Origin: Pelomonas aquatica
GTDB taxonomy: Bacteria; Pseudomonadota; Gammaproteobacteria; Burkholderiales; Burkholderiaceae_C
Assembly (NCBI RefSeq): GCF_026712205.1
Contig: NZ_JAPPUW010000002.1
Coordinates: forward strand, 124,001 to 188,000
DNA: 64,000 nt
Reading direction: 5' to 3'
Part shown: piece after piece, positions 31,666 through 41,497 of the stretch
How positions within the stretch are numbered: the stretch's first letter is position 1
Layout: each line of letters starts with the position of its first letter
Notes under the pieces: model-generated
The model's database searches: none
What the model saw: only the letters and a program-made list of their open reading frames with translations
What the model was told of the DNA's origin: nothing
Translations under genes and position numbers: made by a program

Positions 31666-32616
31666 CTAACCTTGTGAACCCGGCGGCTTCGATGAGCTCG
31701 CCCCATACTCGCGACTCACGGGTGTCCAAGCCGCCAGCACCTTGCCTAGTCCGCCCTGGAGTTTCCCCTCGTAAAGAAACATGTCTGTGACACGCAGCAG
31801 GCGCGCGCCATAAATCAGCGGGGCCAACAGCAGCACGATCACCAACCCCCGCAGTGCGAAGAGCAGATAGGTCGTCCGGCCCTTGCGATGGGCATGCAGA
31901 CGAACGTAGTTCTGGCCTTCCAGATAGGCCCGTCGGCGCAGATAGGCCCGGGTCATGCGGTGCGGCGGCACGGCCTCGTGCGCCACGGCTTCGTCGCACC
32001 AGACAAAACGCGCGCCAACGTCCAGGCAGCGCCAGAAGAAATCACAGTCCTCCGAGCCCGATTGCGCAAAGGCAGGGTCGAAGCCGCCGACGTCCACGGA
32101 CAACTGGCGGCGGAACAGCACATTGCCGCTCGCGCACTGCGACCAATGCAGTTGCGTGCCCGTGGCCCGGCGCGGCCGTTCGTACACGCGGCTGCGCAGC
32201 AACCATTCGGGTGGTGTCGTTTCATAGCTCGCCAGCACGGGGCCGAACACGCCATCCGCTTCCAGGGCCGTGCGCGTCTGCCACAGCGCCTGCAGCCATT
32301 GCGGCTCGGCCCATTCATCGTCGTCGATGTAGGCGATCCAGTCGCCGCGGGCCTCCTCCACGCAGCGCGCCCGCGCATGGCCCACGCCGGGGTGCGCTTC
32401 CACCACATACCTCGCAGGCCAGGGCCAATCGGCGGTGATGCGGTCGAACACGGCCTTCGCGGAAGCGCCGGCATCGTTGTCCACCGTCACCAGCTCCAGC
32501 GCAACGCCGTCCGGAATGACGATCGCACGCAGCGTGGCCAGCAGGCGCTGCAGGCCTTCAGGCCTGCGGAAGGTGCAAACGCAAACGCTGATCAGCGGCC
32601 GGGCCGGCAGGGTCAT
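31666..32616 (-). CDS. Glycosyltransferase family 2
   Basis: 316 residues. The GT-A fold begins ISVCVCTFRRPEGLQRLL, with ELVTVDNDAGASAKAV and the metal-binding YIDDDEWAEPQWLQAL. DPAFAQSGSEDCDFFWRC is the conserved acceptor-side motif. One or two hydrophobic helices near 255-275 (TTYLLFALRGLVIVLLLAPL) suggest membrane attachment. The start at 32616 overlaps the upstream GT4 gene by 4 bp, and asnB follows after 4 bp. It adds an unidentified sugar to the lipid-linked repeat. Confidence 0.88.
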   Translation of the reverse strand: MTLPARPLISVCVCTFRRPEGLQRLLATLRAIVIPDGVALELVTVDNDAGASAKAVFDRITADWPWPARYVVEAHPGVGHARARCVEEARGDWIAYIDDDEWAEPQWLQALWQTRTALEADGVFGPVLASYETTPPEWLLRSRVYERPRRATGTQLHWSQCASGNVLFRRQLSVDVGGFDPAFAQSGSEDCDFFWRCLDVGARFVWCDEAVAHEAVPPHRMTRAYLRRRAYLEGQNYVRLHAHRKGRTTYLLFALRGLVIVLLLAPLIYGARLLRVTDMFLYEGKLQGGLGKVLAAWTPVSREYGASSSKPPGSQG

Positions 32617-33878
32617 GGTTGATCCTTCGCGCGCAGGTCGCCAAAGCCCTGGGGCAGGCGCAAAACACGGTGGATCTCGGCCTGGATGCGAGCGATCTGC
32701 CGCTCCCAGGTCATTTGCTCGGCACGGGCCAGCGCGCCTTGGTGCAGCCGCTGCCAATGCGCATCCGAGGCCGTCACGGACTGGATGGCATCGGCCAGCC
32801 GGACGACCAGTTCCTGTTCGTCGCGCGCGTCGCGCGCGGGCACGACGACGCCGCAGCTCGCGTCGACAAAGCTCGGCGGCCCTCCCAGCTTCAGGCACAC
32901 CACGGGCACCCCGGCCGACAAGGCCTCCTGGACGACGTTGCCGCCCGCATCCCGCAGGCTGGGGAAGACGAACACATGCGCGGCGGCATAACAAGCAAAC
33001 AACTCCTGCTGCGGCAGGAAGGGGATGAAAGCCAACTCGCCCGCACTCAGGCGCAGGGACTGCGCGAGGGCCTGCAGCGCCGCCTCCATCGGGCCGCTGC
33101 CGATGACGGTCAACCTCACGGAGGCGCCGCGGTCGCGCAGCAGGGCAACCGCACGAAGGGCGAACTGCACCCCCTTGAGCCCCAGCAGCCGGCCCGCGAA
33201 CATCAGTTCGATGCGCTGCCCCTCCTCGGGTGCGCGGGCGATGGGCAGCAAGCCGTGGGGCGCGCCAGTCTCCTGGGCCACCAGCGTGCGCAGCCGCACG
33301 GCTCGCGGCAGCCGAGCCTTGGTTTCCTCGGTGCGAGCGAACACCAGGTCCGTCCGCGACAACGCCCAGTGCCACAGCGGGTTGGCCGTGGCCAGCCGGT
33401 TCACCAGCGAACGGGCCAGCTCGCGCTGCTTCTCGCCGCGTGGGAAGCTGCGCTTCAGCCGCCAGGGCGCGTCTTCGCCCCCCCCCACCGGGCCGAACAC
33501 GAAGGGCGGGCCGACGAAGCCCAGCCAGGAGGCCTGGCGGAAGGCGCCGTAGGAGATGTGATGGCAAAGGTCGAACGGTTGCTCTCGGTGCAGCTTGCGC
33601 GCGTAGAACATCAGCCCGAACTGCCACTGGCCAAAGACGAACTGCGAGGTCTTGCTCGTGACGCGCATCCGCGTGATCCACCACGGCCGGTAATACAGCA
33701 CCGTGAGCCGCGGCTGCTTCAACTCGGCCACCTTGGCGCCGATCCGGCGCAGGTTGTGGCCGTCAGTGACCACCACGACATCATGGGTCCTGGCCAGTTC
33801 GTTGGCCCAGCGCCAGGCACCGCCAGACTCGCTCCCTTCATCCGGGCCGAAACCAAACGCTGAAAGCAGGATGCGCAT
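32613..33878 (-). CDS. Glycosyltransferase family 4
   Basis: 421 residues, GT-B fold. N-terminal MRILLSAFGFGPDEGSESG resembles transferases of EPS loci; the C-terminal donor domain shows IELMFAGRLLGLKGVQFAL, VRLTVIGSGPMEAALQAL and VFPSLRDAGGNVVQEALSAG with the E-x7-E type pattern of retaining GT4 enzymes. It lies 14 bp after the upstream GT2 and overlaps the next GT2 by 4 bp. The sugar it transfers is unknown. Confidence 0.9.
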   Translation of the reverse strand: MRILLSAFGFGPDEGSESGGAWRWANELARTHDVVVVTDGHNLRRIGAKVAELKQPRLTVLYYRPWWITRMRVTSKTSQFVFGQWQFGLMFYARKLHREQPFDLCHHISYGAFRQASWLGFVGPPFVFGPVGGGEDAPWRLKRSFPRGEKQRELARSLVNRLATANPLWHWALSRTDLVFARTEETKARLPRAVRLRTLVAQETGAPHGLLPIARAPEEGQRIELMFAGRLLGLKGVQFALRAVALLRDRGASVRLTVIGSGPMEAALQALAQSLRLSAGELAFIPFLPQQELFACYAAAHVFVFPSLRDAGGNVVQEALSAGVPVVCLKLGGPPSFVDASCGVVVPARDARDEQELVVRLADAIQSVTASDAHWQRLHQGALARAEQMTWERQIARIQAEIHRVLRLPQGFGDLRAKDQP

Positions 33879-33892
33879 GTCTGCCTCCGCCC

Positions 33893-34639
33893 TCAGTCTT
33901 TAGCCAATTGAACCAGCAGGCGCCGGCGACGCACTCGATAGCGCGCAGCGTGCATGAACTGCTCGGGCCAGGATCGGCCGGCATAGCGCAGTCTGACGGC
34001 ATGGTCTTCCTCGAAGGAGGCCAGTTGGTTCTTCACCGTCGTGCTGCCGGCATGGACACGAAACACCGAAAGGGCCTCCTTCAGCGCCAACGGTTGCGCG
34101 CGCTGTCCCAGGCGCAGGAAGAACTCATAGTCCATCGCGTACTTGAGGTCGGTGCGAAAGCCACCCAGTTCCCTGAATAGGGCGGTACGGACGAACGTGG
34201 CGGGATGAGGCACGAAATTCCGCCTGAGCAGTCTGTCGTAGCTGTATTCCGGCACGATGAAAGGCTCGGGCAGCAGGGCTCCGTCGCTGTCGAACAGGAT
34301 GCGTCCGAACAACCAGTCAGACCGGCTCGCCGCGAAATGCTCATCGACGCGCTGCAGCACGCGCTCGTGCAAAAAATAGTCGTCCGAGTGCAAGTGGCAG
34401 AGGTATTCGCCCCGCGCGGCTTCCGCGCCTGCATTCATCGCCTTTGCGATGCCGCCCCCAACGCCTTCCAGGATGACAGGCGAATGGGGCAGTTCGCGCA
34501 GATATTCCAAAGTGCCGTCGGTGGAGCCGCCGTCCACGACGATGTGCTCGAACGACGCGTTCTTCTGGGCCAGCACGGATGCTACGGTCTGAGGCAGCGT
34601 GGCCATGCTGTTCCAGGTGCAGGTGATGACTGAGATCAT
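33893..34639 (-). CDS. Glycosyltransferase family 2 (WcaA-like)
   Basis: 248 residues. ISVITCTWNSMATLPQTVAS, HIVVDGGSTDGTLEYL and the HLHSDDYFL metal site place it in GT2; GIAKAMNAGAEAARGEYL is typical of EPS transferases. It is soluble or peripheral, with no membrane helix seen, and a basic C-terminus (RYRVRRRRLLVQL) that may hold it to the inner membrane. It overlaps the acyltransferase gene by 4 bp. Sugar specificity unknown. Confidence 0.9.
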   Translation of the reverse strand: MISVITCTWNSMATLPQTVASVLAQKNASFEHIVVDGGSTDGTLEYLRELPHSPVILEGVGGGIAKAMNAGAEAARGEYLCHLHSDDYFLHERVLQRVDEHFAASRSDWLFGRILFDSDGALLPEPFIVPEYSYDRLLRRNFVPHPATFVRTALFRELGGFRTDLKYAMDYEFFLRLGQRAQPLALKEALSVFRVHAGSTTVKNQLASFEEDHAVRLRYAGRSWPEQFMHAARYRVRRRRLLVQLAKD

Positions 34640-35712
34640 GCGAGGCTCCGCAGCTCAGTCGCCCGCGGCTGTACATCACGACGGCGACGCGCCGCCCTCA
34701 AGCGTTCCATTGGAATATCGACAAGCCTATACAGCGAATACGACAGCACGAATGCAGTCGCAAGCGCTATCAGCGAAAAACTCCATTCTCCGAGGTCCAA
34801 GCTCGCGTAGTGCAGCCAGCCGATCACCAGTACATGGGACAAATACAGCGGGTAGGACACCTCCCCGATACGCCGATCCCAGGCATGGTCCGACGAAAAC
34901 CGCAACAGCGCGGGCAAGCTCAAAAAGAGGGCGCCAAGAAACAACCAGTAGAAACCTCCACCGAACGGCAGCCGGCTGAACACAAGCGCGAACCCGATGA
35001 CACCAATCACCTTGGTCCTGGGCTGCCACATCTCACCAAGCACGGTGAAACTGTCGCGCCAGCGATAGGCGAGCGCCCCTGTCAGGAAGAGAAAAAGCTC
35101 AGCGGGGAAAAAGCGGTAGTCCCAAGGGTCGTGCCAGAGCCCAGCCGCGAAGAGCCCGACCTTCAGAGACATGGACGCCACGCAGATCGCGACAAGCCCG
35201 GAACTGCGCAGACGCAGCAGCCAGGGGGCCAACGCATAGAACGCAATCTCGACGCCTAGCGACCAAGCCTGAGGGATGAGCAGCGCGCCATAGAGCGGCG
35301 GATAACAAGTCCGGAAATCGCTGACCCAATGCAGGCCGTGCCCCCCATCGCACATGAACATGGTCATGTCCTGGAAGAACACGGTCATGTTGGTCAACAG
35401 CAGGAAACCAATGGCCGACGGACTGAATTCTGAGAGCGGAGCGGCGCTTTCCGGAAAGGGTTTGATGCCTATCACCAACCAGGACGCCAGGCTCGCAGCG
35501 GACACCACCACGTAGATGGGCATTAGGCGCAGATAGCGATTGACGTAGAAATCGCTTGGGCGGCGGTAATTGCGTTCCAACACCAGCGCGACGTAAAAGC
35601 CCGAGATCATGAAGAAGGCCTCGACAGCCAACCGACCACCCGTCAACGCCATGTGCAATGGTGTGTGGGCAAACACAACCGCGGCAGCGAGGATGAGTCT
35701 CAGCAGGCCCAT
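34636..35712 (-). CDS. Acyltransferase family 3 membrane protein (OafA/YrhL-like)
   Basis: 358 residues with about ten membrane helices. The N-terminus LRLILAAAVVFAHTPLHM carries the Arg and His typical of acyltransferase-3 proteins, followed by EAFFMISGFYVALVLERN and NRYLRLMPIY. Such proteins acetylate or otherwise acylate sugars at the membrane. By eye its base composition is less GC-rich than the housekeeping genes in the window, which suggests acquisition with the polymer-specific genes. It is 5 bp after wzy. Confidence 0.88.
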   Translation of the reverse strand: MGLLRLILAAAVVFAHTPLHMALTGGRLAVEAFFMISGFYVALVLERNYRRPSDFYVNRYLRLMPIYVVVSAASLASWLVIGIKPFPESAAPLSEFSPSAIGFLLLTNMTVFFQDMTMFMCDGGHGLHWVSDFRTCYPPLYGALLIPQAWSLGVEIAFYALAPWLLRLRSSGLVAICVASMSLKVGLFAAGLWHDPWDYRFFPAELFLFLTGALAYRWRDSFTVLGEMWQPRTKVIGVIGFALVFSRLPFGGGFYWLFLGALFLSLPALLRFSSDHAWDRRIGEVSYPLYLSHVLVIGWLHYASLDLGEWSFSLIALATAFVLSYSLYRLVDIPMERLRAARRRRDVQPRATELRSLA

Positions 35713-35717
35713 AACGA

Positions 35718-37196
35718 TTAGGCCTCTGCGGAAGATTTTTTTTCTTCCCCGGATCGGGCCGACAACATCAGCGCCAGGATGCAGCCCACCGCCGCCGTAC
35801 CGCTAGACGTGGACAGGTCGGCGCTCGTGAGCATGCTGACGAGCAGGAGGACCAAGCTGGCGAAGCCAGCCGTCCCGACCACTTGGCTGGAGCCGAATCT
35901 CGCAGTTCTCAAGTGCCAACCGACAACAAGCAATGCAGCCGGCAGCACCAAGCCGAACACCCCCAGCTTGAGCCACAACGACAAATAGCCGTTATGGATG
36001 AAGCTGGTTTCGATATCAAAGCCGCCCGCTGTTGACAGCTGGCGATACACCCTCTTGTACTCGCCGCCCAACCCGGTGCCCACCAGCGGGCTGTGCCGCA
36101 ATGCCTCAAGAGCCTGCTGGTTTTCATCGAAGCGAAAGCCCAGGGACGAGCCTCGTTGGCCTTCCTCATTGATGCTGGTGATGCGCTCGACAAGCGCATC
36201 TGCGGCACGCGGTTTTGCAATGAACAAACTCGCCGCGCCGAAGCCCGCAAAGGTGAACAGGACAATCACGGGCAATACCGCCGAATGACGGGTGCGAGGC
36301 TTGAGGATGAGCAACAGGAATGCCCCCACCGCAAAGCCTGCCCAAATGGCGCGATTGAAGCTCGCCACGATGCCGCCGATGGCAATCAGGGAGCCGAACA
36401 GGGCTGTCCAGCGCCAGCGCTCGCCGTCGCAGACGTGCAGGAACAGCCGGTAAGCGGCATAGGCCAGGAAGAAGAGCCCGCCGCCAATGGCGCTGCGGGT
36501 CACGTCGCTGAAGTCCTTTGACAGGTTCTCGGCGCCGCGGAAGCCGAAGATCAGCTGCACGCCCAGACCGAATTGAAGAATCATCAGCGTGGCGGCCAGC
36601 AAGGCAATGCCAATGACGATGCGCTGTAATCGATCCGGGTAGACCACCGTGAACCAGAGGCCCACGGGCAGCGCGAGCCACCCGACGTATTGACGGGCAT
36701 CGGCCAGGGCCAGCGTGTTGTGAGCCATCAACTTGCCCTTGACCAAGCCCAATACGACCCCGCAGCCAAGCATGAGCAGGGGCCAGCGCAAGGGGCGCAG
36801 CAAGCTCCAGAGGTCGATTCCACCGAGCAGCGAGCGCGTCAGCACAATAACGAAACAGAAGATCAGCACGAGTTCGGCCGGCCGCAGCGTGGCCCCGCCC
36901 AGCGGCAGTGCGCCCATGATGAATTCGGGCATGACGCCGAACAGCAGCAGCAGCGCGGCGACAAACAGCACCGTGGGCATTGCAATGCCGACGAGAAGCA
37001 GCACGGGCAGGCTGAGCATGCCGACGAGGATCTGCCAGGGAAGCACGGCAGCGGCCAGCCCGAAGAAGATTGCGAAGAAAAGACCGAACGCCGGCACGAC
37101 GAAAGCCGCAGCGCCGGCCCCGCGGGCGGGCTGACGGTGGATGGAGGGCAACTCGGGTACGCCCTTGCGCCAAGGTAAGGTCAGCTTCATGTTCAT
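35718..37196 (-). CDS. wzy: O-antigen ligase/Wzy-like polymerase
   Basis: 492 residues, about 12 membrane helices. A large periplasmic loop before the C-terminal helices carries the O-antigen ligase/polymerase pattern: GFRFDENQQALEALRHSPLV, GTGLGGEYKRVYR and SFIHNGYLSLWLKLGVFGLV. In a locus with wzx and a Wzz-type protein, it most likely polymerises lipid-linked repeat units in the periplasm. The start at 37196 overlaps the wzx stop by 4 bp; a second Met lies two codons later. Sequence alone cannot separate Wzy from WaaL, so the role rests on context. Confidence 0.82.
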   Translation of the reverse strand: MNMKLTLPWRKGVPELPSIHRQPARGAGAAAFVVPAFGLFFAIFFGLAAAVLPWQILVGMLSLPVLLLVGIAMPTVLFVAALLLLFGVMPEFIMGALPLGGATLRPAELVLIFCFVIVLTRSLLGGIDLWSLLRPLRWPLLMLGCGVVLGLVKGKLMAHNTLALADARQYVGWLALPVGLWFTVVYPDRLQRIVIGIALLAATLMILQFGLGVQLIFGFRGAENLSKDFSDVTRSAIGGGLFFLAYAAYRLFLHVCDGERWRWTALFGSLIAIGGIVASFNRAIWAGFAVGAFLLLILKPRTRHSAVLPVIVLFTFAGFGAASLFIAKPRAADALVERITSINEEGQRGSSLGFRFDENQQALEALRHSPLVGTGLGGEYKRVYRQLSTAGGFDIETSFIHNGYLSLWLKLGVFGLVLPAALLVVGWHLRTARFGSSQVVGTAGFASLVLLLVSMLTSADLSTSSGTAAVGCILALMLSARSGEEKKSSAEA

Positions 37197-38716
37197 GGGG
37201 ATGAACGCTCCAGGCGACGACGCAGCTTGCCCGAGGCTTCGGCCAACCAGGCAAGCGAGGCCGGGGGCAGCAACACTCGACGAAGCGCCACGAGCAACAA
37301 AACGATGGCAGCCAGGCCGCCGCAAAGGCCGGCAAGGCTTGCGCTGCCGGCACCCAGCCCCAGCGACGCCAGGGCATGCGTCAGCGCCTGGGAAACGCCG
37401 ACCTGGACGAGCGCGAGCAGCAAAGGCAGAACAACCGTGGGCAGAAGGGTGCTGCCGCGCTCGCCGACGCGGCGCAGGCTGAGCCAGGCCAGCAGCAGGG
37501 CACGCAGCAGATAGACCGTGGCGACAGCCCAGGCCGCCCACAGCACCGACGAACTCACCAATGCCCACACGAGCACAGCGAGCAGCAGAGCCGTAACGAC
37601 CTGGCTGACGGCCGATGAGCCGGCAGTGCCTCCCGACGTGAGCACGGCATTGGCGGCAGAGGACACGCCAAAGCTCACGGCAGCCATGCAGAACGGCGGC
37701 AGGTAGACGGCACCGTCGAGCCAACGCGGGCCGTAGATGAGCCCCACCCAGAGTTCGGGGGCTGCGGCGAAAACGCCGTAGAGCAGCCCGAACAGCAGCG
37801 TGCTGAGGTGCAGGTAGATAAGGGTGCCGCGCCGCCGCGCCGCATCGTCCGACTGGGCCGAAACCGAGAAGGCCACGGTACTGAGCGACGACGACAGCTG
37901 GCTCACCGGCGTGGACATCAGGTTGAGCATGGTGTTGTAGTAGCCGATGTCCACCGGCGCGGCCTGGCGAGCGACGAGCAGGCGGTCCACGCTGGTGGAC
38001 ACCCAGTTCGCAACATTGCCCAGGCCGACCTCGCCGCCGTAGCAAAGAAAGGGGCGCCAGCCGTCGAAGTGCAGTGAGGCTGCTATGGGGTGCCTGGCCC
38101 AGGCGTACTGCAGACCCGTGGTGACGAAGGACTGCACCAGCCAGGCCAGCACGAGCACATGGTGACTGCGCTGGCCGGCCAGGGCGAGCGGCACGGCGCA
38201 CAGCCCATAGCCGACGACGTAGCCAAGGAGCTGCGCGAGCTGGATCTCGCGGTAGCGGAGGTTGCGGCGCAGCAGCGACAGGGAGACCCCTCCCCAGCCC
38301 GTGACAAAGATTCCAGCGGCCACCAGCCCGAGGCTCAGGCCAAGGCCCGCTGTATGAGGAAAGGCCGCCCGGAAGAGCGGCAGGCTGAAGAGACTGAGCA
38401 GAGCCACCACGGCCGAGCCCAGCCACTGAAGCCCACAGGCAAAGCGCAGCGCTGCGGCGTCCAGCGCAGGCATCTGGATGACCGGCGCGCTGACAAGGTC
38501 GGCGGCCAGCACGCTGACGCCGATCAGCAGCATCAACGCGGAGAAGACGCCGAATTCCTGCGGACCCAGCAAGCGCGCGAGGATGGCCTGCGCGCCGATC
38601 TGCGTGGCCATGCGCGCAAGGCTTCCGCCATAACCCCAGGCGACGGCCCGAACCGCGCGCGTGCGCAGCGGCGCACCGTCAGGCGCGCTCATGGGCCGGG
38701 CGAGCGTGGACGTCAC
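37193..38716 (-). CDS. wzx: Polysaccharide flippase (Wzx-like, MOP superfamily)
   Basis: 507 residues with about 14 hydrophobic helices. VAWGYGGSLARMATQIGAQAI and RLLGPQEFGVFSALM near the N-terminus are typical of oligosaccharide flippases, as is YYNTMLNLMSTPVSQL. It should move undecaprenyl-linked repeats across the inner membrane. The GTG at 38716 is 15 bp after fcl; an ATG at 38692 is an alternative start, and neither has a strong ribosome-binding site. Confidence 0.88.
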   Translation of the reverse strand: MTSTLARPMSAPDGAPLRTRAVRAVAWGYGGSLARMATQIGAQAILARLLGPQEFGVFSALMLLIGVSVLAADLVSAPVIQMPALDAAALRFACGLQWLGSAVVALLSLFSLPLFRAAFPHTAGLGLSLGLVAAGIFVTGWGGVSLSLLRRNLRYREIQLAQLLGYVVGYGLCAVPLALAGQRSHHVLVLAWLVQSFVTTGLQYAWARHPIAASLHFDGWRPFLCYGGEVGLGNVANWVSTSVDRLLVARQAAPVDIGYYNTMLNLMSTPVSQLSSSLSTVAFSVSAQSDDAARRRGTLIYLHLSTLLFGLLYGVFAAAPELWVGLIYGPRWLDGAVYLPPFCMAAVSFGVSSAANAVLTSGGTAGSSAVSQVVTALLLAVLVWALVSSSVLWAAWAVATVYLLRALLLAWLSLRRVGERGSTLLPTVVLPLLLALVQVGVSQALTHALASLGLGAGSASLAGLCGGLAAIVLLLVALRRVLLPPASLAWLAEASGKLRRRLERSSP

Positions 38717-38731
38717 GGCGCATCGCTCGGT

Positions 38732-39661
38732 TCAGGGCTGGCGGGCCAGGAAATCCGCATAAGCCAACGCGATGCCCTCGCGCAAGCCCGTGCGCGCGCG
38801 CCAGCCGCGGCTGGCCAGCAGGCTGACGTCCATCAGCTTGCGCGGCGTGCCGTCGGGCTTGGCTGGATCGAAGACGAGCCGGCCCTGGAAGCCGACGACC
38901 TCGCAGACGAGTTCGGCCAGTTGACGGATGCTCACGTCCTCGCCCACGCCGATGTTGGTCAGCACGTCGTCGGAGCCCGATTCCATCAGGTGCACGCAGG
39001 CGTCGGCCAGGTCGTCCACGTACAGGAACTCGCGCCGCGGCGTGCCGCTGCCCCAGACGACGAGCTCGCTGTCGCCGCGCTGCCTGGCCTCGTGGGCCTT
39101 GCGGATCAGCGCAGGCAGCACGTGGCTGTTGGCGAGGTCGTAGTTGTCGTTGGGGCCGTAGAGGTTGGTCGGCATCGCGCTGACGTACTGCCGGCCGTAT
39201 TGCCGGTTGTAGCTTTCGCAGAGCTTGATGCCGGCGATCTTGGCGATGGCGTAGGGCTCGTTGGTGGGTTCCAGCGGGCCGGTCAGCAGGCTGTCCTCGC
39301 GCAGCGGCTGCGGCGCGAGCTTGGGGTAGATGCAGCTGGAGCCGAGGAACATCAGCCGCTGCACGCCCGCGAGATGGGCGCCGTGGATGAGGTTGGCCTC
39401 GATCATCAGGTTCTGATAGAGGAAGTCGGCGCGGTAGACGTTGTTGGCCTGGATGCCGCCGACCTTGGCCGCCGCGATGAAGAGGTAGTCGGGCCGCTGC
39501 TCGGCCAGGAAGGCGTGGACGGCGGCCTGGTCGAGCAGGTCGAGTTCGGCGCGGCCTGCGCTGATGACGCGGCCGTAGCCGCCCTGCTGGAGACGGCGCA
39601 CGAGGGCCGAGCCCACCATGCCGCGGTGGCCGGTGACGAAGATCTTGGCGTTCTTGTCCAT
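38732..39661 (-). CDS. fcl: GDP-L-fucose synthase
   Basis: 309 residues, SDR. NADPH site [17 protein letters not shown], active-site [10 protein letters not shown] (Ser, Cys) and [13 protein letters not shown] (Tyr, Lys), and [11 protein letters not shown] and [10 protein letters not shown] are diagnostic. It epimerises and reduces GDP-4-keto-6-deoxymannose to GDP-L-fucose. It lies 16 bp after gmd, its usual partner, so the EPS probably contains L-fucose. Confidence 0.96.
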   Translation of the reverse strand: MDKNAKIFVTGHRGMVGSALVRRLQQGGYGRVISAGRAELDLLDQAAVHAFLAEQRPDYLFIAAAKVGGIQANNVYRADFLYQNLMIEANLIHGAHLAGVQRLMFLGSSCIYPKLAPQPLREDSLLTGPLEPTNEPYAIAKIAGIKLCESYNRQYGRQYVSAMPTNLYGPNDNYDLANSHVLPALIRKAHEARQRGDSELVVWGSGTPRREFLYVDDLADACVHLMESGSDDVLTNIGVGEDVSIRQLAELVCEVVGFQGRLVFDPAKPDGTPRKLMDVSLLASRGWRARTGLREGIALAYADFLARQP

Positions 39662-39677
39662 CGTGATTCGCCGCGGG

Positions 39678-40796
39678 TCATTCGTTGTAGTCGTAGGCCT
39701 GAAAGCCGGCGAGCTTGACGAGGCTGTCGCGGCGGGCGGAGGTGTAGTCGGCCTGCACCATCTCGGCCACGAGTTCGCGCAGCGTGGTCTTCGGGGTCCA
39801 GCCGAGCTTGTCCTTGGCCTTGGTCGGGTCGCCCAGCAGGGTCTCGACTTCGGTGGGGCGGAAGTAGCGCGGATCCACGCGCACGATGACGTCGCCGACC
39901 TTGCACTTGGCCTTGTCGCCCTGGACCTGGGCGACGCGGCCGATTTCCTGCTCGCCCTCGCCTTCGAAGGCGATGGTGATGCCGAGTTCGGCGGCCGCGA
40001 ATTCGACGAACTGGCGCACGCTGTATTGCACGCCGGTGGCGATGACGAAGTCTTCGGGCTGGTCCTGCTGCAGCATCATCCATTGCATCTCGACGTAGTC
40101 CTTGGCGTGGCCCCAGTCGCGCAGGGCGCTCATGTTGCCGAGATACAGGCAGTCCTGCAGGCCCAGCGCGATGCGTGCAACGGCGCGGGTGATCTTGCGG
40201 GTGACGAAGGTTTCGCCGCGCAGCGGGCTTTCGTGGTTGAAGAGCACGCCGTTGCAGGCGTACATGCCGTAGGCCTCGCGGTAGTTGACCGTGATCCAGT
40301 AGGCGTACATCTTGGCCACCGCGTAGGGGCTGCGCGGGTAGAAGGGCGTGGTTTCCTTCTGCGGGATTTCCTGCACCAGGCCGTAGAGCTCGGAGGTGCT
40401 GGCCTGGTAGAAGCGGGTCTTCTTGGTGAGGCCCAGGATGCGGATGGCTTCCAGGATGCGCAGCGTGCCGATGCCGTCGGCGTTGGCGGTGTACTCGGGC
40501 TCCTCGAAGGACACGGCCACGTGGCTCATGGCCGCGAGGTTGTAGATCTCGTCGGGCTGGACCTGCTGGATGATGCGGATCAGGTTGGTCGAGTCCGTCA
40601 GGTCGCCGTAGTGCAGCTTGAAGCGCTGGTTGTCGACGTGCGGGTCCTGGTAGAGGTGGTCGATGCGGTCGGTGTTGAACAGGCTGCTGCGGCGCTTGAT
40701 GCCGTGCACCTCGTAGCCCTTGGACAGCAGGAGCTCGGCGAGATAGGCGCCGTCTTGGCCGGTGACGCCGGTGATCAGGGCTACTTTCGATTTCAT
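39678..40796 (-). CDS. gmd: GDP-mannose 4,6-dehydratase
   Basis: 372 residues. [53 protein letters not shown] (Thr, Ser, Glu) and [15 protein letters not shown] (Tyr, Lys) identify Gmd. It converts GDP-mannose, supplied by ManC, to GDP-4-keto-6-deoxymannose. The start overlaps the epsI stop by 4 bp. Length is typical. Confidence 0.97.
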   Translation of the reverse strand: MKSKVALITGVTGQDGAYLAELLLSKGYEVHGIKRRSSLFNTDRIDHLYQDPHVDNQRFKLHYGDLTDSTNLIRIIQQVQPDEIYNLAAMSHVAVSFEEPEYTANADGIGTLRILEAIRILGLTKKTRFYQASTSELYGLVQEIPQKETTPFYPRSPYAVAKMYAYWITVNYREAYGMYACNGVLFNHESPLRGETFVTRKITRAVARIALGLQDCLYLGNMSALRDWGHAKDYVEMQWMMLQQDQPEDFVIATGVQYSVRQFVEFAAAELGITIAFEGEGEQEIGRVAQVQGDKAKCKVGDVIVRVDPRYFRPTEVETLLGDPTKAKDKLGWTPKTTLRELVAEMVQADYTSARRDSLVKLAGFQAYDYNE

Positions 40797-41497
40797 GACT
40801 TCTCGGAACCGTTGAAATTGACCTTGCCAACGACCCGCTCGCGATCCTGCAGGGGCACGCTTGCAACCAGGTCATCGATGAAACGCGCATGCAGGGCGAT
40901 GGCTTCGTCCATGTTCGGATTGATGGATGAGACCCGCACCAACATGCCCTCTGGAATCAGCCGACGGAGCCCGAAGCGGATGGCAACCAGCCGCCTTTGG
41001 GTGTTGGAAACGGTTGCCTCATCACCCATCAAGACCCAGTAGGTGACCGGCTCGACGCGCGGCCCCAGTGTGGTCAACAAATGTCGCACGGGGATGACAA
41101 AGCCCGGCGATACGGCCAGACGGTCATCCCTGGAATCGGTGACCTTGAAGCCCTGCCCGGGATAGCAGATGTCCGGAATGTGTACCGTCAGCCCGTCCGA
41201 CTGGTCGCCGCCATAGGCCACGGACAGCATGACATGCTCGTCACGGCCGTTCACGTAGGTACGCGCCAGGGTCTGGTTGTAGATCTTGTCCAGCAGCGCC
41301 TGCTGGTCCGGCGAAGGGAGAACGACCGGCACATGGGGGTCGATCACCCAGTCGCCAAAGCGCTCGGGAAACAGTTGCTCCAGCTTGAAGCCGGGGCGCA
41401 GGTCCGACACCCGGATGGTCGGGCGCGCCCATTGCGCCAACGCCGCAGAGCCAGCCATGGCCAGCATGGCGACCGCCGCAATTCGCCGACTGGTCAT
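40793..41497 (-). CDS. epsI: Exosortase B-associated EpsI family protein
   Basis: 234 residues. An N-terminal hydrophobic segment (about 7-24) is followed by a periplasmic domain with [12 protein letters not shown]-like sequence ([14 protein letters not shown]), the mark of EpsI, plus [12 protein letters not shown] and [20 protein letters not shown]. In XrtA systems this domain is fused to the exosortase; here it is separate, as expected for XrtB. Its function is unproven. It overlaps xrtB and gmd by 4 bp each. Confidence 0.9.
   Translation of the reverse strand: MTSRRIAAVAMLAMAGSAALAQWARPTIRVSDLRPGFKLEQLFPERFGDWVIDPHVPVVLPSPDQQALLDKIYNQTLARTYVNGRDEHVMLSVAYGGDQSDGLTVHIPDICYPGQGFKVTDSRDDRLAVSPGFVIPVRHLLTTLGPRVEPVTYWVLMGDEATVSNTQRRLVAIRFGLRRLIPEGMLVRVSSINPNMDEAIALHARFIDDLVASVPLQDRERVVGKVNFNGSEKS

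Noticed and set aside
35718-38426. A continuous 902-codon frame joining wzy with sequence inside wzx
   Set aside because: Only the part from 37196 onward resembles a polymerase; the upstream part is wzx read in the wrong frame. It is not a fusion.
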